This document shows positions 32,401-41,957 of a stretch of 64,000 bases of DNA, one piece after another. The notes beneath the pieces are model-generated. The model saw only the letters and a list, made by a program, of their open reading frames with translations. It was not told the DNA's origin and did no database searches. The DNA is from Eutreptiella sp. 'Long Island Sound 2002' (lineage: Eukaryota; Euglenozoa; Euglenophyceae; Eutreptiales; Eutreptiaceae): assembly GCA_964036045.1 (NCBI GenBank), contig OZ038402.1, positions 318,001 to 382,000 of the forward strand, given 5' to 3'. The position numbers were made by a program, and so were the translations under genes. Position 1 is the first letter of the stretch. Each line of letters starts with the position of its first letter.

Positions 32401-34024
32401 TGGGCAGAAACTGTGGATGGAGGGTAAATTGTGTGTGCCAGACGCCCTAGCCCCCCGATTGTTAAACTGGTGGCACAAATGGGAGTCCCCCCACGCACAT
32501 GGCCGTCGACTGTGGTCGATGATTAAACATAGGTTGTTTGGCTCACGGCTATATACTCACTGCATGAAAGTAGCTGCCGGATGTGCCCAATGTGCTGTCT
32601 CGACGCCTCCCAGCGCGAAGAAGCACGGCCATCTGAGGCCTCATCCTATTCCGGAGCGCCTCTTTAACAGAGTCACCAGTGATTTCTTCTATCTCGGTGA
32701 GCTCGATGACGAAGAGTGCCATTGGACTAACAAAAAAGTCAATGGTGTGCTCCTTATTCAGTGCCGTCATTCCGGCTACATGCAGGTGTTGCCTTGCAAC
32801 ATCGAGTCGATGACTGGCAAGGCTGCCGCCAAATGGTGCGCGCAGACCTGGATGGGAGGTTGGGACGTCCCATCCGAGGTGGTTACGGACTCAGGCAAAG
32901 AGTACACCTCCGAATGGTGGAGAGAATTATGTGCTCGCCTTGGAATCCACCACCTCAGGTGTGAAATCCACTCGCATCGAGCGCTGCCTGGCGAAAGAGC
33001 CGGCCGCTCTATAATTAATATGCTTCGTAAGGAGCTCGCGAGTGAGAAGGATTTCCACTGGCTCGAAGTTCTCTTCGCATTGCTTCGCCGTTACCACAAC
33101 ACGCCTTTGTATCATGGCCTTTCTCCAAATGAAATTGTCTTTGGACGAAAGAAGTGTTGGTGGAACATGCCGTTGAATAATCCTCGCCCCTGTAAGGATG
33201 CTTCGCTGTTTTTGGACGAAGTCCAACGAGCAGATAAAACTGTGTCGAAATTAATCGAGAAGCATCAAGCTGACTGGCTTTGGGTTCAAAATCAAGGTCG
33301 AAAAAACCCCCACAATTTTGAAGTCGATGATCGAGTTTGGCTTCGAAAATCCGAAACCACCCTGGACGGAGATGACAAGCTTCTTCCCTTGTGGGAGGGG
33401 CCATTCGCTGTTACAGCGCGTCTTGGGGAGAACAGGTGGAGGATTCGTGTGGATGTCAGCAGGGAAATTGACGTTTCGGGCGATCGCCTCAAGAGAGAGA
33501 TCCCCTCCCCCAAGGATCGAGTTAAACCCCTTTTTTGGACTGCAAAACACTTGTCTGATCGGGTCATCGAAGGGGGAAAGTACGAACTCAAGAGGATTGT
33601 TGAAGCAAGACGTGACGCCAAGGGCGAATGGGAATTTTTGTGTGAGTGGAGGGGCTTTGATTCCAGTCACAACAACTGGGAACCAGCCCAATCTTTTGTC
33701 CATGGATACACCAAGGGGTTCATTGACTTCCTAAAGAGGCACCCCGAAATTGGTGTACTCCTGACAGATTGTTTGTCGAAACCAGACAGACAAGTGGAGA
33801 GTGACGGAAAACGACCTGTGGTGAATCGAGATCCAGCCTTTTACGGCCCTCAGCAGCCACATTCCAGGGCTGATCCGTCGATCCCCCCTCCTGTGGTCAG
33901 GCCAGCCCAGGAGCCAAATGAGGACCAAGCTTCGAGTTCGGCCGCTGATTTGCAGCGCCCAAGCCGTACGAGGGCCAGGCCAGACAGGTTGGTGGTCACA
34001 TGTATTCGTGCTTGGCCGAATTGA
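29396..34024 (+). CDS. pol: Pol of element B1 (MTase-like, RT, RH, IN, chromodomain)
   Basis: 1542 codons with no stop. Domains in order: a Dam-type N6-adenine methyltransferase-like segment (about residues 70-205) with WINPPF near 126 and AILVVPLWDDKPWFQEL; reverse transcriptase (about 390-610) with GWRMVVDFRNLN and catalytic YIDD near 565; RNase H (about 720-850) with TTDASRYAIGAV, SPREQETYAI and TDHRSLEYW; an H2C2-type zinc region ending CAQC; integrase with HSGYMQV, TDSGKEYTSEWW and the distal Glu in ERAGRS; a GPF segment (LWEGPFAV, ~1331); and a chromodomain (~1394-1448, YELKRIVEARRD to NNWEPAQSF). No ATG begins the frame, so synthesis probably depends on recoding from protease. Chromodomains direct integration to marked chromatin. 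All visible catalytic residues are present, so it may be active. Confidence 0.9.
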   Translation: MLESGPLERPEFRFLHAGFKSAEEFLKQKVTPKFGEDVTIAEVNGSADYSQELECPRRDSQPRRPSRWHSSSYRVVDKWRDAICEYFHEHHSFWPQYDACANRMNKRFDKHFSDAWTHKWDKKLWINPPFHLIQQVIHKIKQDKTQAILVVPLWDDKPWFQELQDICVDYIELPRKIKLYARDDTGPLPQRSWSSLAFLVDGKLSDSNSADSSTDSCVGSESEVERGTDDKSIFSDFCPSDTQGDSTSNGSASSPSSPIRSTSKRIFSARARKNLQSRPKFRVFYEKPPVEAFMDPFEELDHEENLWDFDTRPTYLQEAVDTDLFRDIRKKILPAKAEEVAKVFSTVIPGDQVDTELCSKSREKIFEERKDTTLSGRLIKDPPVRGQFGEAFIELREGYKAKKQRPYENHGHKHEILRKSIERNLREFGWLEGCMTSEWCCAPFTVPKPPPADQNTIDGWRMVVDFRNLNAETKADSHPLPLIEEEIAKRARGRLFSVLDLRHGFHQMPLRKDSRRLTCMCTPCGPVQWTVMPMGLKNAPSFFQRMMEDVLFTTHPELRAFVSVYIDDIIIATEGEGLTEAELVALHEKQLNQVLDILDANQLICGPKKGKLFLKSVEFCGSLLENGTRRPSPGKLVAIQKWKRPETITELRGFLGCCNFYHTFVPNYAKFAAPLTELLKVGRDAGKAGSKVRVKWTDECEEAFHHLKAALCEVATLHVPQFDRPFYITTDASRYAIGAVLEQVDEATGDHYPLAFWSRKLAPRQMQWSPREQETYAIICALKKYQSWVGTNRVEVLTDHRSLEYWATEHIDTVASPAGRRARWHEFLSLFDLHVSYLPGKHNTVADALSRWAYPASEGLQSTNIHGTEQDRHVIIEWDQEEKKLIRRACMQCAVKQHALPCHDITAISDPAHAHEICTKTLKVVEKVTDPSSGSVKRFDYTRQVSRFRLIQGIKRRDPAKTLPKDSLIIRDWQDPMFKEVFGNLKSKDAHKDGIFPEYSLDGQKLWMEGKLCVPDALAPRLLNWWHKWESPHAHGRRLWSMIKHRLFGSRLYTHCMKVAAGCAQCAVSTPPSAKKHGHLRPHPIPERLFNRVTSDFFYLGELDDEECHWTNKKVNGVLLIQCRHSGYMQVLPCNIESMTGKAAAKWCAQTWMGGWDVPSEVVTDSGKEYTSEWWRELCARLGIHHLRCEIHSHRALPGERAGRSIINMLRKELASEKDFHWLEVLFALLRRYHNTPLYHGLSPNEIVFGRKKCWWNMPLNNPRPCKDASLFLDEVQRADKTVSKLIEKHQADWLWVQNQGRKNPHNFEVDDRVWLRKSETTLDGDDKLLPLWEGPFAVTARLGENRWRIRVDVSREIDVSGDRLKREIPSPKDRVKPLFWTAKHLSDRVIEGGKYELKRIVEARRDAKGEWEFLCEWRGFDSSHNNWEPAQSFVHGYTKGFIDFLKRHPEIGVLLTDCLSKPDRQVESDGKRPVVNRDPAFYGPQQPHSRADPSIPPPVVRPAQEPNEDQASSSAADLQRPSRTRARPDRLVVTCIRAWPN

Positions 34025-35660
34025 GGAAGCCATCCTACCACATTCTGCTCAATCCACTGTTCATTCATTTTGTTTATGTCATGATGTGGAGAACTGCGAA
34101 TGTTTGATAATCTGACGTCAATCAACTTTTCTTTGGTCTCCGTTCGGCAGACAAGGCGTAGATACGCTGACGGAGTGTGCTGCCGTGTTCAGAAAAAACC
34201 AAACTCAGGCTTAATTCAGGCAGATTCGGGGTAATCTTGTCTCTGTTGGTCTGTGCATCTTTGGAATCTGGCTACTCGTGCAGATGGAAGCAAATGTACA
34301 TAATCAAAACGCTGGCCAGCGACATTCACCCCTACAGGTATCCCCTGTAGTACTGGCTGCACCAGATGCGACGCCAGGAACTCAGATCTCACCTTCATTT
34401 GCTGTGATGCTAACGCCAAAGTCCAGATTCAGATCCAGGATCCTCAAATTTGCCTTGATTTCCTCAGGTTTGTTCATCATTCTGCCACTGTTGTACGAAA
34501 CCCAGACGTCAATTGTTCAGACAACCTTCAGATAGGAGCTCTAGGGACTTCTAAAAGCAACCTCTGAAGTCCGTAAGCTTCGTTGTATTTTTGGCACACG
34601 CCAATGTGAGCTCAATCCGACCAGAAACTGTCGAGAATGGTGAATCCAAGTGTCTTGTGGGACTCCATCGAAGGATTGGCCTTGTCCAAGTCGATTGACA
34701 CCACCGCCACTGTAAATACGGTGTCTCTCAGTTATATACTGTCAGTAAAGTGCCTTCAGCGAACCTTCGGCGCGTTACATGCCAAGGATCCAGGGCCAGC
34801 ATGTCCCATCATGATGCATCATCACATGATCCACATTTTGATAGAATCTGTTAGATGCTCGCGAACCAACGTGCCGGAAAGCACAATTGAGGTGAATAAA
34901 CGACAATATATATTAACTTTAGTCTAAACGAAAGTGTTGGTAGTTTCAGTTCCAGACATTCCGCTGCATTTCACTTTCATCTTAGGGAATTTGTTGATTT
35001 TAGGACAATTTAGGTTGATTTCCCTGTCATCTCCTCTCATTCCTCGAAGATCTGTCGACGGTTTTGCCTAACTTCGTTGACGCTTATGATTTTCGGTGCA
35101 CTTAGGGTCTGTAGACTACATGTGTATTTGTTTTCCCTCTCTGTAACTGCTTAATCTCCTTCATCTCTGCCCAAATCCATTCTCAATCTTGCTGAATCTT
35201 GTGATCATCCGCCAGATGCGCCAAATCTGAAGCACATGCTGCACTTTTCAGAACGAGAAAAGCGGGAATAACACGATGTAGAGTTCGGCGAGGACACCGT
35301 AGCGTGCCCGCGACAGCGAAACTGTGCCAGAGCGCTGAGATGTCACTCCATTTCTTGATTCCCCCACTCAATCCACCAATAATCTACCTCATTCTCAACC
35401 AGTGCATGGTTTGGTATCGATTCTCGATACGTTTACATGCTTCCTAGCCCTTGACCTAATGTTTTACTGCACGGAGGACTGTTCGTCACTTCTCATTCTG
35501 TCTCATTTCAGGTTCATCCAGCCTGATTCAGTGCCAATTCAGCCCAAATCAGGTCAGATCAAGCAGATTTCGCCTCGTCGAGGCTACATTTCTATGTTTT
35601 TCTGGGACTTACCCGCACTACGTTCTTCGTTGACGTGGCGACACACCCCAGTGTGTTTTT
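34025..35660 (+). other. Long 3' non-coding segment of element B1
   Basis: About 1.6 kb lies between the pol stop and the polypurine tract with no convincing open frame; the longest frames are under 140 codons and unrecognised. It is AT-richer than pol. It may be 3' UTR, remains of an extra gene, or an internal insertion. B2 is truncated before this point, so no comparison is available. Confidence 0.5.
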
Positions 35661-35670
35661 GGAGGGGGAG
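35661..35670 (+). promoter_or_regulatory. Polypurine tract of element B1
   Basis: GGAGGGGGAG directly precedes the TGTAAG start of the right LTR. This is the expected primer site for plus-strand DNA synthesis, and it fixes the LTR edge. Confidence 0.8.
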
Positions 35671-35956
35671 TGTAAGTGCGGCTAGCCCCATCTGCTCAGA
35701 TTTTCAGACATTCTGCCCAGATTGGCTACATTTTGGTCATTTTCTTTGCTTCGGCGCAATTGCCGCCTCGCAGCTCAGTCACAGGATATTTCCTATATAT
35801 TTCTGATATGCCGGATTTGATTCCGCGGTCCATTTCCCGTAAATCCGCCGCATTCCGCTATTTTAGCTGGAATCGCCATTTGCCGCTGACGCGCGCTCGC
35901 GGGCCAGATCGGCCAAACATTTTTACATAATTGGATTATTTAAATCTTTTCAGACA
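35671..35956 (+). repeat. Shared LTR (right of B1, left of B2)
   Basis: This matches the left LTR except for about two substitutions (CGGCGCAATTG for CGGCGGAATTG; GATATGCCGG for GATATGCTGG). It is followed by the same untranslated leader and gag start as B1. One LTR between two internal regions is the product expected from LTR-LTR recombination or from an assembly join. Confidence 0.65.
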
Positions 35957-36038
35957 GTTTTGGACACTCAGATGTATGTAGAATAATCCGCCGCAATTTT
36001 CTTCATAGACTGGGATTTTCTGCCGGACCACAATCAGC

Positions 36039-38417
36039 ATGGACCTTGCTTCCGTTGTCGCTGCTCTCGCCTCCGTTGGTGTTCGAGTATCCGGTTCTAC
36101 CCCCAATAACAACATCCAGGGAGACTCCTCGCGTGCCTGCCCCACTGGTCTTGCCGGCCCCGAGCCCTCCGGCACCCTCAATGACCCAGGGCAGCACTTT
36201 CACTGTAGCAGAGGCTACCTGAATGTTGTTCCTTTGGTGTCCCAACCACAGTTAGCTCCCCAGTACGGCCCCGTAGACTCCGCCGCCCCTGGAGAAGTAA
36301 CGATTACGTTGCCCTGGTGCTGTGCGAATGAGGCCTTGAAGGGAATGCCTTGCGCTAGCCCAAGCTGCCCAAGAAGGGCACAAATCAGCAGCTGTGGGGA
36401 CCCAAATCATCCCAATCCCAGTCGAAATTGGCCATCAAGCAGCTGGAATCTCCCAGCCAACGGCGATGGCAACGCTCCGGTGGACCTTACGGAGCTGGCA
36501 GGTACCCACATCCCCTACCAATGTCCTTCATTCGAGACCATCGAAGCCGACATTGACGACATTGAGATGGGTGGTCCAGGTGAGGTACCTAACTACAATC
36601 GACCAGCCTCATGGGCACAATTGGACAACCATTTGTCTTCAGAAGTGACCCGTAACCTTGAGGCGCTTGAGGCCCTTTGTCTATTAGCCACGTCTAAGCT
36701 GATAGGTCAAGAAAGAATCGCCTCTGATTTTTTATTTGAATATTTTTTCCTTCTTCAAGAAGAAATTAATACCAGGATGTGGTGGTGTTCTCAAGAAGAT
36801 GAATCTTTTGCCATTTTTTTGCAGATCTGGGAGGCAAGTCCCTTCCCGAAGGAGAAGACCAAGGCACCTGTTGCCGGGCCCTCCGCCCCTCATCCCTCTG
36901 TTTCCATCCGCGACGATTGAGGAAGGAATTTTAGAGGCAGCTAGGCAGGCAAGCCTGGAAATCAGGACTGAAGGAGCTCCCCAAGTGGACTCCTGGCTGC
37001 GAACCACTGAGATTAGCGGTCCGACAGCCTGCTCAGGCCCTTCAGGGCACGGTATGTACTGTCCTGTCGACTGCTCTTGCAGATCTCAGCGAGATACTGA
37101 GCTCCAATTGCTCAAAGATCAAATGCAACTCATCATTCAGACTCTGGGAATTAAAGATCTTTTCAAGACCCACATGAGGTCTGAGGGCGCATCATCGGTG
37201 GAACAAACAACAGAACCGTCGGAGGAGGCGACAGAAATTTTTTCGATTGCTCCTTCGGTGGACTCTAAGACCACCGACGCAAGGATCAGCAGGACTAAGC
37301 TAAAGGAAAGGGTTACAATCTCTCGATCACAGAGTAGGTCGGCGAAGGCTAGGACTGAGGCTCAGAATGCCAAGCGAACTGCCTCCCGTACTACCCTTCC
37401 TGCTGTTGATTCCAATGCAATTGCCCAGATGTTGCTCGCCCAGACCCTCGCCGGAGCTGGTGTGGCTAATGATGCCGCCAAGGTGTCTGCCATTACGGCC
37501 GGTGTTGGGCTGGATTCACTCCTAAATCCTACTTCATTGCGACTTCGTCAGGTTGCCAAGCAACCAAAGTATAATGGGAACCCCAGAAATTGGCCTCAGT
37601 TCCAACGGGAATTTAAACTGTGGGTTAAGACTCAAAAGCTCCAGGATGATCAGTTCCTGATGGCCCTCCTGGACTGCCTTGAGGGAGCGCCGGCCAACAC
37701 TTGGCTCAGGACCTGGAGTGATCGTGAGGATTCAAGTTCCCCCCTTACCTTTGATGAGGTGTGGGAACAGTTGGAGGTACGTGGATCCCGGCTGCCAGAG
37801 GACCATTACCACCAGATGTTGAAGAATTTTCCTTCGTTCTCGCGATTAATCTTGCACGAAGTGCAAGACAAGAGACAGCGCTTCTGGAATCTCGTAGAAG
37901 AATCTGAACATTCAGGCGAAAAATTTTCTAGTGCCGAGCTGAAAAATCTGATTTTTGACAAGATCCCCTCAGAAACCGCCGCCACCCTTCGGAATAAACA
38001 GTCCGAAGAAAAGGTCAAGACCTGGTGGGCGGAAGTCGATGGCTTTGACGCCTCGGCCAACCGGTTTACAGTCAGGGAGGCACTTCAAAAGTGCTCCCCC
38101 ACGTCACGAAATTCACTGAAAACACGTGGAAAATCAAGTTCAATGAACACGAGGATCGGGACTTGTTTGTCCAAGTCCTCAATAGGGGAGTAAGCTACCA
38201 CGGAAATCGCCTGAAGGCCAGGAACTGGGTGTTTTCGTTCACCCCGCAAGAACTGTGGGAAGAGGTTGAGAGGCTCGCTGACGCCGCCAATCAAAATTTC
38301 CATGAGGGTCTTGGGGGAAACAGGAATACCCAGCAAAACACCCAAAATGGGGCCCAAAAGGGCAACAAAAAGGTGATTGACACCCGGAATGTTCAGGATC
38401 ATTGTAGCATCCGCCTT
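36039..38417 (+). pseudogene. gag: Broken gag of element B2
   Basis: Compared with B1 gag this copy has a 14-base deletion at about 36917 (after GCGACGAT), which brings in a TGA, and a 10-base replacement/deletion at about 38105 (CACGTCACGAAATTC), which shifts frame again. It is then cut off at 38417. Otherwise it is nearly identical: the capsid-like domain is intact, with single changes such as RNW for RRW and LQDD for LEDD. It cannot make full Gag. A long frame that starts out of frame at 36736 and enters the gag frame after the first deletion is a by-product. Confidence 0.85.
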
Positions 38418-41400
38418 CACAGCCCTATATTCGGCCTCAAAGGCCTCAGACTTGGCGTAGTCGTCGGTCCAGTCGTCCTGGAGGCAAGATTCAGGGAAGA
38501 GGTGCTTGTCGGACTCATCTCCCTCAGGGGCGAGTACTCTGACCGCTCTGCCCATCCTCCTTCCGAGGGGGGCATCCGCAGCCATGACGACGAAACATTT
38601 AACACCCTCCCCCTCCATCAGGCGCTCCATTTCTATGATCCTCTTGGCCTCAGCGGTCTCAGCCTCATCGCCATGGGCGGAGACATCCGTCATGCCCTTG
38701 CTGGCGGGATAGGCCCACCTACTGAGACAGTCCGCCACGGTGTTGTCCTTGCCAGGAACATACACAACCGTGAGGTCGAACTTGGCCAAGGTCTCATGCC
38801 ATCTTGCCCGTCGGGAGGCGGGACCTGAGGGGGTGTCCACGTGCTCTTTGTGCCACGACTGCAGACTCTGATGGTCGGTGCAGACGGTGACTGGATGGAG
38901 GGCTATGTACCCAGCCCATTTCCTGAGAGCCATGACGATGGCATACGCCTCCTTTTCTCGGGGCGTCCACGTCCGTCTCTGACCTTCCGCCAGTACTCGG
39001 CTCCAGAAGGCCACCGGCACGTGCCTCCCATCGTCAAGCACTTGTTCCAACACAGCGCCAACGGCGTAGTCGGAAGCGTCGGTGCGCAGGACGAACCCTC
39101 GGTCAGGATCCACGAGGTGCAGACCCACTGCGGATAGCAGCGCCTGCTTCATCCCCTCAAAGGCACGGTCGGACTGATCATTCCAGACCAGAGCCTTCTT
39201 GGACCCCTTCTTGGTCTCCTCTCGGTTGCCCTTGAGCATGGTCGTCATGGGGGCTGCATACTCGGCATACATCTTGATATACCCCGAGTAGTAGTTGCAG
39301 AACCCCAAGTATGCCCGTAGTTCAGAGACCGTCTTGGGCTTTTCCCAATGCTCAATCGCAGCCACCTTGCCGGGTATGGGCTTCCGCTGCCCGTTCCCGA
39401 CTACGTGCCCAGCGAAGACCACCTCACTTACCGCAATGGTGGCCTTGTCACTGCTGCCCGTGAGTTTGTGCCGAACCAGAAGGTGCAGCACTCTGGTGAC
39501 GTCCCTCTCATGTGCCTCCAGGAGCTCCTCATAGCTCATACTGGGATCCCCCGACGCGATGATCACGTCGTCCACAAACGGGTCCGCACAGTCACGCACC
39601 GGCTCAAGCAGGTTCTCCAGCATCCGCTGAAAAGCCGCATTGCCATTGGTAACGCCCATGGGCATCACCTTCCACTGGAGAGGTCCAAGTGGGGTGCTCA
39701 TTGCCGTGCAGGCACGGGACTCTTCGGCGAGAGGCATCTGATGATAACCATGTTTCAGGTCAATCACCGTGAAGATCCTCCGCCGGTGTTGCTTTTGCAG
39801 CATGTCCTCAATGAGGGGCAGCGTATAGCTGTCATGCTGCGTTTGGGCGTTTAGGCCGCGGTAGTCGACCACGAGCCGCCACTCTCCGGCCACCTTTTTG
39901 GGGACGACGAAGCACGGGGAGGCCCATTCGGAGTGGCACGGCTCCAGCCAGCCTCTCTCGATGAACTCACGGAGGATCTTCTCCATGGCCTCCTTCCTCT
40001 CGCTCCTCAGGGCGAACTCCCGGTGTCGATACACGCGGGGGTCCGGCTTCAGTCGTATCTTGGCCTCACCATACGGTCCACGCACCGGCGGGGGGAATAC
40101 AGGCTTTCCGCTGAAGAAAGTATCCCCATACTTCTGCTTCAGCCTGGCCCTCAATGCCTGGATCTTGGGGCACTCATCGGACTCCGCCTTGGCTTTTCCG
40201 GGCACCTGAACCACTGAGCTTACTTGCGGGGTTCCTCCACAGGCTCGCTCAGGTGGTCTTCCCAGGTGGCCCAAAGGGCCATCCCTGGTCTTGCCTCGGA
40301 ACAGGTCGCCATAGGTGGGTGGGCTACCTCCGATTGGCTCGTCCTGGCTGGACATGTGGTTCAGCACCCTCCTTACGAAGGCATCCCCATCATAGGAGCC
40401 AGAGACGATGGAGTCCACTTCCCACCAGGCTTTGTCCTGACCCTTGCCCTCACGCTGGCTTCCCCAGTCGTGAAAGGGCAGATCCATATACCCCTGAACC
40501 AGATCCAGCTCCTCTTCCGTGAGGAGGTCCTCCAATTCTCCGATGTCAACAGGGGAAACCGCAAAGCATTGCCGCCATGGCTCCGCTATGATGCGGTTGA
40601 CACACACGAAGTCCGTGGCGTCGGCCTGTTCAAGGCCCCCATCCACGTAGTGGAATTCCGTTGGCCATCTCTGGGGTGGCATGGGCTGTCCCTTAGCATC
40701 CTGATAGACACTCTCTCCAGCCGGTAGGGTGACCTTGTTTAAGGTCATGTTGGACAGTGAAACCACCCAATCTTGGGTGCTTTCCTCCTCGGTGCATCCC
40801 ATAGGAACAACCAGCACTGCCTTGGAGCGGTCCTTGCGAATCTTCGCTACCGCCCTTCGAATGTCCCATCGGGGGCAATGGATCCACATCAATCCCTGAT
40901 GCGGACCCCAGTGCTTCTTCCACGCGGAGTCCTGGGCGCTCCAGTACTTCTCACAAACCCTAAGATGGGCGGAGGTTCCTGAAGAGAACGCATCCAGGGC
41001 CAGATCCGAAGCTCCCAGGTCCGCGACTACTCGACTCGCCACTTCCGGCATTACGCCGTACTCCTGGTTTGCTGGCCCAGCTGGCTCAGTCCCCAGCGCG
41101 GCTACTTCGAGTTGATTGCGTTCCGGGTGGATCCATTGGCACTCCAGATGGTGCTCAGGTGACGAAAGCCACGAGAGCTGGTCGTCCTGGTACAGGGTCA
41201 TTGAGGCCTGGGCCGGGAGAACGCCGGAATCCGTCTCCATCATGAAGTCGTACCCAACGATCATGTCCCAGTCCATCTGGGCCTCGTAGAAGCGACCTTG
41301 CAGGAGGATTTCCTTGCCGAGGTCTGGGCGGCTCAGCTCACGGTGGTTCACGAACTGCAGCCCAATGGCCGCTTCCTTCGTGCCTCCCACCATGTACTGG

Positions 41401-41939
41401 CCGTTCGCCACCTTCAGGCTGACAGGTTTCCGACTGTCGGTCAAGCACTCTGGCGGAAGTAGGCCAGCCTTGACCAGGCTGACCTGAGCTCCCGTGTCGA
41501 CCAACACGTCGAAGACCTTCTCCACTTCCCCGCATAGGGCACGGACCTTAAGGTGCAACTGCCGCTCACGCCCAACACGGCGCACGGCGTGCAAGCTCAG
41601 GATCTCCGGCCTCTCCAGAAGCTCAACAAGCGACTGGTGCAGGTCGTGGACAATGGGCTCAGGCTGCCCATCTGCAGCATCCAGCTGCGGTCCGGGTGAT
41701 CCTCCGATACTCTCGGAAAGATCTTGAAGCACATCGAATACGTTCTTGGTCGCGAAAGATGGCCGGGTGGAAGGGGTCGTGCCTTCACTTGCCCCCACCC
41801 TGCCACTGCGACCGTCTCTTGTCTTGGGTGCCGGACCGGGCCTTCCGCCCGCGGCAATCCCCTTGTGATCATTGTCTCCCGACTGGGACGGTGTGGCGCT
41901 TCCCGCGACACCATCCTGCGACCGCCCTAGCTGGGGCCC
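38418..41939 (-). pseudogene. pol: Pol of element A2, truncated before integrase
   Basis: Read on the minus strand from the -1 slip site at 41939: aspartic protease (VLVDTGAQVSLV near 41500, second lobe WDMIVGYDFM); a decayed methyltransferase-like segment (about 41040-40640) in which the NPPF motif reads WIHCPRWD but AVLVVPMG is kept; reverse transcriptase (FVDDVIIASG near 39560); and RNase H (RTDASDYAVGAV, TDHQSLQSW, KDNTVADCLSRWAYP). After EYRAV at 38418 the frame runs into antisense B2 gag, which is not part of the protein. Integrase is absent, so the copy cannot move by itself. It overlaps A1 with very few differences; A1 supplies the missing integrase sequence. Confidence 0.85.
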
Positions 41940-41957
41940 TTGGCTGCAGGGGCTCCG
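41927..41957 (-). promoter_or_regulatory. Gag-pol -1 frameshift window with G GGC CCC
   Basis: Gag ends at TAG (41929-41927). The pol frame is open from 41957, just past a stop at 41960-41958, and lies at -1. Within this 31-base window gag codons read AAG GGC CCC AGC, giving the heptamer G-GGC-CCC (41939-41933), a formal X XXY YYZ slippery site three bases before the gag stop codon. The GC-only slip is atypical for eukaryotes, which usually slip on A/U in the A site. Confidence 0.55.

Larger units (their letters stand above)
25460..35956 (+). mobile_element. Ty3/gypsy chromovirus-type element B1
   Basis: This near-complete LTR retrotransposon comprises a left LTR (25460-~25745), gag, protease, pol with integrase and chromodomain, a long 3' non-coding segment, a polypurine tract (35661-35670) and a right LTR (35671-~35956). 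Its left edge interrupts family A pol: the A sequence up to GTCCTGACCC is followed at once by TGTAAG, while A2 (40445) keeps the uninterrupted sequence. The two LTR-to-ATG segments (25460-25827 and 35671-36038) differ at only two positions by eye, indicating recent origin. The right LTR is shared with the truncated copy B2. Gene order gag-PR-MTase-like-RT-RH-IN-chromodomain is Ty3 type. Confidence 0.88.
35671..38417 (+). mobile_element. Truncated element B2
   Basis: This second family B copy contains only the LTR, leader and most of gag. It breaks off at 38417 in the middle of the gag zinc-like region, where the sequence changes within one or two bases to family A pol on the opposite strand. 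Confidence 0.85.

Noticed and set aside
36736-36920. Separate gene starting at 36736 upstream of B2 gag remnants
   Set aside because: It starts out of frame inside B2 gag and only enters the gag frame because of the 14-base deletion.
38085-38417. C-terminal extension of A2 Pol
   Set aside because: It is the antisense strand of B2 gag read through a rearrangement junction.
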